DNA of 64,000 bases. It comes from Bacillota bacterium (GTDB lineage Bacteria; Planctomycetota; UBA8108; UBA1146). The position numbers and the translations under genes are program-made. Below the pieces are notes generated by a model, which was not told where the DNA came from, did not search any database, and worked only from the letters and a program-made list of their open reading frames with translations. The stretch's first letter is position 1; each line of letters starts with the position of its first letter. Shown here one piece after another: positions 38,701-44,826 of this stretch. Location of the stretch: the NCBI GenBank assembly GCA_003973385.1, contig QNYK01000079.1, forward strand, positions 1-64,000, read 5' to 3'.

Positions 38701-39488
38701 TCGCCGCATATATCGGTTCTGCCCTGACATCGGATCAGCCACTTCAGTTTCGCAATCTTGGCGGCAGCGCCACACTCCTGAAGCCCATCGGTCGTGACTC
38801 CGGACTCCTCACCACAACGGTCCAGTTGACCTCGGCAGACCATGCTGCGGGGATGTGGATTCAGCACTATGACATCGAGGTCAGCGGAACTGACGGTCCT
38901 GTCTACCGTGGAAACACCTACTTCGGGTTCTTCCCCGAAGAGGCTCTCGCACAGCAGGTAGGACTTCCCGGCGCCGTCGCTCGCACCATCCCTCCGCGGG
39001 AAGCTCTGCGGGGTCGCAGTTTCATGGTTTCCAGACACGAAGATGGCCCATCGCTGGCGTTCCAGATGATCGACGAGGTGGAGTTTTTCGCTCCTGACGG
39101 GGGCACCGCAGGTCACGGTTTCATCCGCGGTGCGATCGATGTCGATCGAGAATCGTGGTTCTTCCGCGCCCACTTCAAGGACGATCCGGTCTGGCCCGGA
39201 AGTCTCGGGCTGGAGTCGATGCTGCAGTTGCTTCAACTGGTGGCCCGCGACCGCTGGGGTGACGATGCGAACTGGGTGCCTCGCACACTTGCGCCGGGAA
39301 TCCCCCACAGGTGGACCTACAGGGGCCAGGTGATCCCCGACCGAAAGCGAGTCGTCGTAGAAGCCAACATCAAGAGCGTCGATGATCAGAAGGGAATGCT
39401 GGTGGCTGATGGTTTGCTGCTGGTGGATGATCTTCCCATCTACTCGATGGAGGATTTCTCCATCGAACGAAGGGATAAGGGTCGATGA
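32757..39488 (+). CDS. pfaC: PUFA synthase PfaC-like: KS-CLF-AT-DH-DH
   Basis: A 2243-residue enzyme starting with TTG in a TTGA overlap with the pfaA stop; VAVVGIGLRFP needs a start here. KS: Cys191 (DAACASS), His325 (HATGT), His365 (GHTLTAAG). Chain-length factor: from about 465, with the active-site Cys replaced by Glu662 (SADEVSG). AT: about 990-1320, with Ser1078 in GHSLGE. Two FabA-like double-hotdog dehydratase/isomerase units follow, about 1445-1870 and 1890-2243, with catalytic His1731 (SHFRDDPVMPG) and His2139 (AHFKDDPVWPG). The KS-CLF-AT-DH-DH order matches myxobacterial Pfa3, but the terminal acyltransferase (AGPAT) of those proteins is absent. The AT replaces a separate PfaB, and no PfaB gene is present. 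The FabA-like units set the cis double bonds. Confidence 0.94.
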   Translation: MKPVAVVGIGLRFPDSPDPGAFWNVIREGRDTSKPVPAGRWTLSLENALGGEVPEPDRVVTERGCFIELPEGDLGDLDEQLAQSIDISARLAVIAGVEAAHLHQGKLDPDRTRVILGQLLLPTDSTSAIAEAVIGDTVEELVLEAMGTEDRRPRGVPRCHPLDRYDCSLPAAALQRALRLRGGSFTLDAACASSLYAISYACRDLAAHRCDAVLAGGVSRPDGLFTQMGFSQLRALSPEGRCRPLDQRGQGLLVGEGAGVLLLKRLEDAISAGDRVWGVIRGSGLSNDRSGGLLAPSGEGQLRAMRSAYRSAGWSPQDIDYIECHATGTPVGDATELRSLMSLWEAGAWRPGQCALGSVKACIGHTLTAAGAAGVIKVLLAMDRGEIPGLPGHETPPDGIDLNDSPFRIPHRSQSWPRRSGQSRRAAVSAFGFGGINAHILIEEAPTTTENTRVTVPGWPARPSRIAIIGLGAIAGRHQGMDAVAQALLGHSCTAPGEQMPGDMGIPTTRWAREARLVFPAGESCGRLRGSPVELRIPPTELSRMLPQQLALLQVSREALACTSLAQLGDRGGLFVGLGIDPRSSLSHLRWMMPHRARAWLRELGIDAKDSDIEHWISALKDEVSEPLDANRVMGSLGSIAASRVARDLQAGGAAHTISADEVSGFRAMEMAIRALQDHQLDVALAAAADVGLDILTRTLDARDRRPPRVDAAVAVVLKRLEDVSPDDGPVIATIDGIGSACSGELARPESNSEARISSRAAALAEASLDLSGIDLICSDDSSTSVEPLAGRPGWQVTLPPEYASSGSASFLMSLLQGTLAASRGVIPGGHSMPPIPWAADGADRRRVLIENSGNLGAGTSMVISTEEVPVAIHAESVTSPRCIGEARWGVICIEADDESSIVGRLERFRQDRLGVAASAASIARSWLSRNPRNESASRAVSIVFQDGASLDAALDSVAALVAGSSNELKGKGWELHRSSETPLGYSGDVTFLYPGSGSLFPGAGRELFCRYPGALDRSALTVSDLSRWLAAPGSWQPDAALPTDPRDAILCQVTLGCIGTDLLLGCGIDPERAAGHSLGETTMLFALRAWRDRQAMQQQMENDDLFTDWLAGEYRAAAREWSLPPGSHAHWAAAVLDASQDQVRLAISNEPRLDVLVVNASNETVVGGDPEVLERLSILHGWTSIPLQGVTSVHCQLVSQVASRYRALHHWPVYPPVGGVTLHSTATGLPLLLDSDAVADSIMLQATDGFDFPHLIELLWQAGSRIFIEPGPGASCSRLAHKALEGRPHRTLPLFWRGESEQLSLARIMAVCIAERAPGNLEAYLGSAPVAVEASDSVGIADGQSAIVSPPLPTSAVDEPRGGKAAAAQIIAEGHPAAIPQPIPKPTGEMTESISSRLEQARQGRRALHPVVDDQASQRTISPALAQPVLEISNQDSTAAKSPAPLFDRQMCLEFASGQVGPVLGPLHAPADQFPTRVRLPDEPLMLVDRIVSLEGDPLTLGPGRIVTEHDVLPAAWYLDSGRIPTSIAVESGQADLFLSAFLGADLHTRGLSVYRLLDAQIVFHDDLPTAGNTIVYDIRIDEFFRQDQTLLFRFHFEGSVAGKPLISMRDGCAGFFSPEELASGRGIIQAPHRPRPKALAPSGWIPPAGTEPMALDESSVDALRRGDLGVAFGERFRRLPLQHPCTLPGGKLRLLDRVTTIEPVGGEWGLGRAVAELAIHPDDWFLTSHFRDDPVMPGTLMYECCLHTLRTLLTAWGWVGEVDEVIPMPVPGVAGRLRCRGQVVPGTAMVSYEVQVKEIGFRPEPYVITDATMYADGRPIVEMEGMSLRIVGLDRQRIDAIWSHPQQPLKHDVVAEPMRQIPQLAAGGGAASPVGSSAAMTLYDHDQILEFCNGRPSLAFGDRYLPFDGDRFIARLPGPPYCFLDRIIDVQGKPWQVEVPAACTSEYFPVPDAWYFDASGVDEMPFAVLLEIALQPCGWLAAYIGSALTSDQPLQFRNLGGSATLLKPIGRDSGLLTTTVQLTSADHAAGMWIQHYDIEVSGTDGPVYRGNTYFGFFPEEALAQQVGLPGAVARTIPPREALRGRSFMVSRHEDGPSLAFQMIDEVEFFAPDGGTAGHGFIRGAIDVDRESWFFRAHFKDDPVWPGSLGLESMLQLLQLVARDRWGDDANWVPRTLAPGIPHRWTYRGQVIPDRKRVVVEANIKSVDDQKGMLVADGLLLVDDLPIYSMEDFSIERRDKGR

Positions 39489-40555
39489 GGTTTGATAGCG
39501 GTGAACTACCCACGGTCCACCTCGCCTCGATCGGCATCGAGATCGCCCCCGAGGTGGTCTCGAGCAGCGCCATCGAGGACACCCTCGCTCCCGCCTGGGA
39601 AGCGATGGGCATCGCTCCTGGACAGCTGGAACAACTGACCGGCGTCGCTGAAAGGCGCTGGTGGCCAGAGGGAACCCGGATCTCGGAGATGGCCGCAAGA
39701 GCGTGCAGGAACGCGCTCGATAAAGCCGATCTTGGTCCCGAACGGGTTGGTCAGCTCGCCTACACCGGTGTCTGCCGGGAGTACTTCGAACCTGCCACCG
39801 CATGTGCCGTGGCAGCGCAACTCGACCTGGCGCCGGATGTGGCGCTGTACGATGTCTCGAATGCCTGTCTCGGTGCGATGGAAGGTGTCGTGCTGGCGGC
39901 GGATGCGATCCGCCTGGGCCGTGTCGATGCGGCACTGGTCGTCTGTTGTGAAAGTGCCAGGGAGATCGTCGGAATCGCCATCGACAAGCTGCTTCGTGAT
40001 CCGATCATGGAGCACTTCATCCCTACCCTGGCGACACTCACCGGTGGATCGGGTGCGGCTGCGCTGTTGCTGGTCTCTTCTCGGATCTCGGCGGAGGGTC
40101 CGCTGCTGCTCGGCAGCAGCCATGGAACCGATGCCCGCTGGCATCACCTGTGTCGCTGGGGTGTCCGTCCCGATCAAAATGCGGTTGGTGCATCGACCAG
40201 AATCGAGTTCATGGAGACGGACTCACTGGCAGTTCTGAAACACGGCGTGGAAGTTGGAAAGCGAACCTGGAGCCACTTTCTCGAGGAGATGCAGTGGGCT
40301 ACCTCCGAGATCGACCGAACCATCTGCCATCAGATCGGATCCGCTCACCGCGATGAGATCCTGCCTTCTCTGGGCCTCTCTGCTGCTGGAGATTTCATCA
40401 CCTACCCTTTTCTGGGCAACATGGGTACGGTGTCGATCCCCGTGACCGCGGCGATCGCCGCAGAGCGAGGCTTCCTCGGAGCGGGGCAAAAAGTCGCGTT
40501 CCTGGGCATCGGCAGCGGTCTGGTGTGCCGCATGATCGGTTGGGAGTGGCGATGA
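39485..40555 (+). CDS. oleA: OleA, head-to-head acyl condensing enzyme (thiolase fold)
   Basis: A 356-residue thiolase-superfamily enzyme resembling KAS III. Visible residues are the nucleophile Cys128 (SNACLG), His282 (ICHQIG) and Asn312 (FLGNMGT). Glu102 lies in VCREYFEPATA, matching the glutamate that OleA uses as base from the partner subunit. OleA joins two fatty acyl thioesters in a non-decarboxylative Claisen condensation to give a long beta-keto acid. It starts inside the pfaC stop (ATGA), so it is coupled to the PUFA synthase. Without B, C and D alongside it could be taken for a FabH, but the complete oleABCD set in order makes the call firm. Confidence 0.93.
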   Translation: MRFDSGELPTVHLASIGIEIAPEVVSSSAIEDTLAPAWEAMGIAPGQLEQLTGVAERRWWPEGTRISEMAARACRNALDKADLGPERVGQLAYTGVCREYFEPATACAVAAQLDLAPDVALYDVSNACLGAMEGVVLAADAIRLGRVDAALVVCCESAREIVGIAIDKLLRDPIMEHFIPTLATLTGGSGAAALLLVSSRISAEGPLLLGSSHGTDARWHHLCRWGVRPDQNAVGASTRIEFMETDSLAVLKHGVEVGKRTWSHFLEEMQWATSEIDRTICHQIGSAHRDEILPSLGLSAAGDFITYPFLGNMGTVSIPVTAAIAAERGFLGAGQKVAFLGIGSGLVCRMIGWEWR

Positions 40556-41460
40556 ACCGTCTCTTTGTCGATGAAGAATACCCCTTCGGCAGCCACTGGT
40601 TTGACCGCGGTGGCGGAATCCGGATGCACTATGTCGACGAGGGGCGGGGCGATCCCATCATCTGTGTTCACGGCAATCCGACCTGGTCCTTTCATTTCAG
40701 ACGCTTGATCTCGGAGCTGTCCAGGTCGAACCGGGTCATCGCAGTGGATCACATCGGGTGTGGTTTCTCCGACAACCCAGCACAGCAGGATTATGGTTAC
40801 CGCCTCTCCGATCGGATCGATGATCTGGAACGATTGCTCGACCATCTTCAGATCCGCTCCGATGCAACCCTCGTGGCTCATGACTGGGGCGGTGCCATCG
40901 GATTTGGAGTCGCTGGACGATCGCCCGATCGATTCTCCAGTCTGGTGGCGATGAACACGGCCGCCTTTGCGCTGCCGGAAGGTGTCCACTTCCCGTGGAT
41001 CATCCGTCCAGCCCGTGGCCCGCTCGGTGAATTTCTGGTCAGGGGACTCGACGCATTCGTGCTCGGAACCCTCGCGATGGGGACTACCAGGCGCAAACTC
41101 TCCCGCGCAGAACGCGCCGGATACCGAGCTCCTTACAGCAGCTGGAAACAAAGACTCGCAGTGCACCGATTCGTGCAGGATATTCCGGTGCAGCCCACCG
41201 ATGTCTCGTGGCCGACGCTCGCTGCTGTCGAATCCAGCCTCGAGACGTTGCGCGACCATCCCCTGCTGCTCCTCTGGGGGGCGAGGGATCCGGTGTTTGG
41301 TGTCGAGTTTTTCGACGAGTGGCTGAGGCGCTTCCCCTCCGCAGAGCACCACTGCTGGGCAGATTGTGGCCATCTTTTGCTCGATGACGCACCCGATCGG
41401 GTGATTCCAGCGATTCGATCGTTCCGCGAATCTGTCGCGAGACAGCAGGTGCGCTCATGA
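40552..41460 (+). CDS. oleB: OleB, beta-lactone decarboxylase (alpha/beta hydrolase)
   Basis: A 302-residue alpha/beta hydrolase of the haloalkane-dehalogenase group. The nucleophile is Asp111 in VAHDWGGAIG, the oxyanion loop is HGNPTWSFHFR (39-50 region) and the catalytic His is His274 in DCGHLLLDD. OleB converts the cis beta-lactone made by OleC into the cis-olefin and CO2. It starts at the ATG overlapping the oleA stop; an earlier in-frame start lies inside oleA and is not needed. The assignment rests on family plus gene order. Confidence 0.92.
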   Translation: MNRLFVDEEYPFGSHWFDRGGGIRMHYVDEGRGDPIICVHGNPTWSFHFRRLISELSRSNRVIAVDHIGCGFSDNPAQQDYGYRLSDRIDDLERLLDHLQIRSDATLVAHDWGGAIGFGVAGRSPDRFSSLVAMNTAAFALPEGVHFPWIIRPARGPLGEFLVRGLDAFVLGTLAMGTTRRKLSRAERAGYRAPYSSWKQRLAVHRFVQDIPVQPTDVSWPTLAAVESSLETLRDHPLLLLWGARDPVFGVEFFDEWLRRFPSAEHHCWADCGHLLLDDAPDRVIPAIRSFRESVARQQVRS

Positions 41461-43103
41461 CCACCGTCGAACGGGAACTCACTCCCACCGCCGGAGCAGC
41501 AACCAGATTGAGGAGATTCGCGCTGGAACGCCCCGATCAGGTCGCCGTTCGGGAACTGGATCACGGCCGCTGGCAGCAGAGGACCTTTCGCGAACTCGAT
41601 CAACTGGTCGACCTCACCTGCCATGCACTCACCCGGCATGGAATCAGACGAGGCATGAGAACCGTGCTGATGGTTCCACCGGGTCGAGAATTTCTCGCCT
41701 GCGCTTTCGCCCTGCTTCGAATCGGCGCTCCCCCCGTCATGGTGGACCCGGGCATGGGAATCTCCGGGCTAGGCAGTTGCCTCAAACGAGCCGCTCCCGA
41801 GGCCTTCATCGGAATCGCTCGAGCTCATCGAGCCCGGGCACTGCTGGGATGGTCCAGGTCGACGATTCGACATCGCATCTCGGTGGGAGGAGGATGGAAT
41901 CCTCCCTTCACTCGTAGTCTGGAGCAGTGGCGCCAGGGCTGCGAACTCGCCGTCCCCTACCAGGAACAGGTGCTCGAAAACAGGGAGACGGCAGCGATCC
42001 TGTTCACTTCAGGGAGCACCGGGCCCGCCAAGGGTGCCATCTCGCACCACGGGCTGATCGATCAGCAGATCGAATTGATCGGCCGGATTCACGGAATCGA
42101 AGCGGGAGAGGTGGACCTGCCGACCTTTCCCCTCTTTGGCCTCTTCTCGGTGGCGCTCGGCATGACCACCATCATTCCAGACATCGATTTCACGCGCCCC
42201 GCAGATGCGGATCCCGCCCATCTGCTCGACCTCATCGATCAATTCGATGTGACCAGCATGTTCGCCTCCCCCGCACTGCTGGGGAATCTTGCCCGATACA
42301 TGAAAACGAAGTCTCGTCACGCCGACCGCCTGCGCCGCGTCATCAGCGCCGGGGCGCCGGCACGCCACGACGAAATCGACCAGTTGCTCGCATCGCTCCC
42401 CTCGGATGTGCGGATCGAGACCCCATATGGTGCCACCGAGGCGATGCCTCTGTGCCTCATCGATCACCGCGAGTTTCTCGCCACGCGCGAGCAGACCGAC
42501 CACGGCGAGGGAGTCTGCGTCGGCAAACCCATCTCAGGCATCCAGATCAGAATCAGCGCCATCGACAGACCGCCTGACGGTGACGACTGCGTCACCGAGG
42601 GAACTGCCGGTGAAATCTGGGCCAGTGGTCCGGTCGTCAGCCGCGGCTACCTCGAGGATCCAGCCGCCGATCAGCAGCACAAGTACGTCGATGAGGCGGG
42701 CATCCTCTGGCATCGCACGGGGGACCTCGGTTGCATCGACACGCCAGGAAGGCTCTGGTTTCGCGGTCGACGCAGCCAGATGGTGCAGACCTCGGCTGGC
42801 GATCTCCATAGCGTCGCCATCGAACGGGTCTTCGACGTGCATCCGGGCGTGCTCAGGACTGCTCTGGTCGGATGCGGTCCCATCGGTCAGCAGATCCCCA
42901 TCCTCTGCATCGAACCGCTCGACGATTCCGGACATCCACATCCAGCCCTCATCGAGGAGTTGAAAGCACTCGGATCGACGGTCTCCGGTGCAGACCGGAT
43001 CGAGCGCTTCTGCTTCCCGGGCCCCTTCCCCGTCGACATTCGACACAACGCAAAGATCGACCGATCCTCACTCGCTCACCGGGCTGCAGGGATACTCTCA
43101 TGA
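41457..43103 (+). CDS. oleC: OleC, beta-lactone synthetase (AMP-binding superfamily)
   Basis: A 548-residue ANL-superfamily adenylating enzyme. It has the P-loop ILFTSGSTGPAKG (181-193), YGATE (324-328), LWHRTGDLG and the C-terminal catalytic Lys533 in HNAKIDRSSL. OleC uses ATP to activate the carboxylate of the beta-hydroxy acid and closes it to a beta-lactone. The start ATG overlaps the oleB stop. Its length and neighbours fit OleC rather than an ordinary acyl-CoA ligase. Confidence 0.92.
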   Translation: MTTVERELTPTAGAATRLRRFALERPDQVAVRELDHGRWQQRTFRELDQLVDLTCHALTRHGIRRGMRTVLMVPPGREFLACAFALLRIGAPPVMVDPGMGISGLGSCLKRAAPEAFIGIARAHRARALLGWSRSTIRHRISVGGGWNPPFTRSLEQWRQGCELAVPYQEQVLENRETAAILFTSGSTGPAKGAISHHGLIDQQIELIGRIHGIEAGEVDLPTFPLFGLFSVALGMTTIIPDIDFTRPADADPAHLLDLIDQFDVTSMFASPALLGNLARYMKTKSRHADRLRRVISAGAPARHDEIDQLLASLPSDVRIETPYGATEAMPLCLIDHREFLATREQTDHGEGVCVGKPISGIQIRISAIDRPPDGDDCVTEGTAGEIWASGPVVSRGYLEDPAADQQHKYVDEAGILWHRTGDLGCIDTPGRLWFRGRRSQMVQTSAGDLHSVAIERVFDVHPGVLRTALVGCGPIGQQIPILCIEPLDDSGHPHPALIEELKALGSTVSGADRIERFCFPGPFPVDIRHNAKIDRSSLAHRAAGILS

Positions 43104-44104
43104 AGGTCCTCGTCACCGGCGCCGGCGGCTTCATCGGTGGACACCTGGCTCGTCGCTTGCTGCAGCAGGGCCATGAAGTGACCACCTTGCAGAGGGGTCA
43201 TTACCCCGGCCTCGAATCTGAAGGGATCTCGACGATCCGAGGCGACGTGGCCGACAGTACTGCAGTGATCGAGGCGATTCAGGGCGTCGATGCGGTATTT
43301 CATGTCGCCGCTCTGGCATCCGTCTGGGGACCTCGGGCTGATTTCGAGCGCTGTAATGTACTCGGAACCCAGAATATCATCGCTGGTTGCCGCCACCATC
43401 GAGTCTCGAAACTGATCTTCACATCCTCACCGAGCGTCGTCTTCGACGGCAACCATCAGCAGGGCATCGATGAGCAGACACCTTATCCACCCAGGTACCT
43501 GGCCCACTACCCCCGGACCAAGGCGATCGCTGAACAGGATGTGCTGGCGGCCAACGATGCGCGACTCGCGACGGTGGCGCTCAGGCCACATCTGGTCTGG
43601 GGACCCGGGGATCGTCACCTCATCCCCCGAATCCTCGACCGTGCTCGTAGAGGAAAACTGAAGTTGATCGATGCACCGGGGACACGCATCGACGCGACCT
43701 TCATCGACAATGCCATCGACGCACACATCGCGGCACTCGATGCCCTGTCCGTGGGTTCTGCCTGCAGTGGTCGACCCTACTTCATCGCCAATGGAGAGCC
43801 GATGCCAGCACACCAGTTGATCGGCGGCATCCTCGAAGCAGCAGCACTGGAGGCGGTGGCCCCCAGTGTCTCGCCACGCCTCGCTCACACCATGGCAACG
43901 GTGCTGGAGTGGTTCCACAGCATCCCCGGTGTCTCCGGGGAGCCGCTTCTGACTCGATTCAGCGCCAGCCAGCTCTCTACCAGTCACTGGTTCGACCTGT
44001 CGGCAGCAAAGCGGGACCTGGCCTGGTCGCCTCGAGTCACCACCGAGGAAGGCCTGCGTGCACTGGCAACCGAGTTCGCGGGGAAAAAGGAACTCCTCCG
44101 ATGA
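43100..44104 (+). CDS. oleD: OleD, 2-alkyl-3-ketoalkanoate reductase (extended SDR)
   Basis: A 334-residue NAD(P)-dependent reductase of the 3-beta-HSD/epimerase type. The Rossmann motif GAGGFIG is at residues 7-13, the Ser region is TSSPSVVFDG (from 108), and the catalytic pair is Tyr137/Lys141 (YPRTK). OleD reduces the keto group of the OleA product to a beta-hydroxy acid before OleC acts. The start ATG overlaps the oleC stop; the frame is open upstream but only inside oleC. Confidence 0.92.
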   Translation: MKVLVTGAGGFIGGHLARRLLQQGHEVTTLQRGHYPGLESEGISTIRGDVADSTAVIEAIQGVDAVFHVAALASVWGPRADFERCNVLGTQNIIAGCRHHRVSKLIFTSSPSVVFDGNHQQGIDEQTPYPPRYLAHYPRTKAIAEQDVLAANDARLATVALRPHLVWGPGDRHLIPRILDRARRGKLKLIDAPGTRIDATFIDNAIDAHIAALDALSVGSACSGRPYFIANGEPMPAHQLIGGILEAAALEAVAPSVSPRLAHTMATVLEWFHSIPGVSGEPLLTRFSASQLSTSHWFDLSAAKRDLAWSPRVTTEEGLRALATEFAGKKELLR

Positions 44105-44826
44105 ACTCTCGCCCCTTGCCGGATCCCGGCACCATCGAACTGTGGGCCTTCGGGCTCGATGAGCCCCCCGAACGGATCGAGGTCCTCGTCGATTCGCTGC
44201 CAAGCCAGGAAAAAGCACGTCTCGACCGAGGGATCGAGCCCGTCATCGGAATACGATCCACGGTCGCGAGAGCAGGTCTTCGGCGAATCCTCACCAGTTA
44301 CCTGGATATTCCTCCACAGGATATCCCGCTGACCGTGGGGAAGCACGGCAAGCCAGAACTGGATGGGGTGGATCTCGCCTTCAACATCTCGCACTCCGAA
44401 GCGTTCGCCATGGCAGCGATCTGCCGGGGATCCCGGATCGGCATCGACCTCGAAACGTTGAGACCTGAGACTCCCATCGAGGAACTGGCAAGGAGGTGCT
44501 TCAGTGCCAGTGAATATCGTCAGTGGAGTCACATCGCCGTGCAGGATCGACTCTCCTCCTTCTTTCATCTGTGGACCCAGAAGGAAGCCTTCATCAAGGC
44601 ACATGGAGGAGGGATGACCATCCCCTTGCAGGACTTCGATTGCCAGGTGGACCCATCCGGTCAAGGAGGGCTGATCGAATCCAGAATTGAGGGAGACGAA
44701 TCCAGTCGGTGGTGCATTCGTGGCTGCTCACGGCATCAGGGAATCCGATACTCGATAGCCTGCGACCGCATCGAATGCTGCATCGTGGATCGGGATCCGA
44801 GTGAGGTGGGCCTCAGTCGATGGTGA
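44101..44826 (+). CDS. Sfp-type 4'-phosphopantetheinyl transferase (PfaE role)
   Basis: A 241-residue protein starting at the ATG overlapping the oleD stop. Family motifs are FNISHSE (94-100), GIDLE (114-118, metal-binding Asp116 and Glu118) and WTQKEAFIKAHG (158-169, Glu162). It transfers phosphopantetheine from CoA to the ACP serines of PfaA, the role of PfaE in other PUFA systems. As the last gene of the operon it makes the cassette self-sufficient. The 3' end overlaps the convergent secreted-protein gene by 14 nt. Confidence 0.93.
   Translation: MNSRPLPDPGTIELWAFGLDEPPERIEVLVDSLPSQEKARLDRGIEPVIGIRSTVARAGLRRILTSYLDIPPQDIPLTVGKHGKPELDGVDLAFNISHSEAFAMAAICRGSRIGIDLETLRPETPIEELARRCFSASEYRQWSHIAVQDRLSSFFHLWTQKEAFIKAHGGGMTIPLQDFDCQVDPSGQGGLIESRIEGDESSRWCIRGCSRHQGIRYSIACDRIECCIVDRDPSEVGLSRW

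Noticed and set aside
24521-39488. Heterocyst-glycolipid or iterative type I PKS for a non-PUFA product
   Set aside because: A CLF, two FabA-like double-hotdog DH units, tandem ACPs and a PfaD-type reductase together are specific to PUFA synthases.
38241-39935. Long minus-strand open frame of 564 codons
   Set aside because: It is antisense to the DH region of pfaC and the start of oleA, where the sense proteins have intact catalytic motifs.
39485-44104. Ordinary FabH, hydrolase, acyl-CoA ligase and epimerase genes of unrelated function
   Set aside because: The order A-B-C-D, the OleA-specific Glu102, the Asp nucleophile of OleB and the coupled overlaps together fit the olefin pathway much better.
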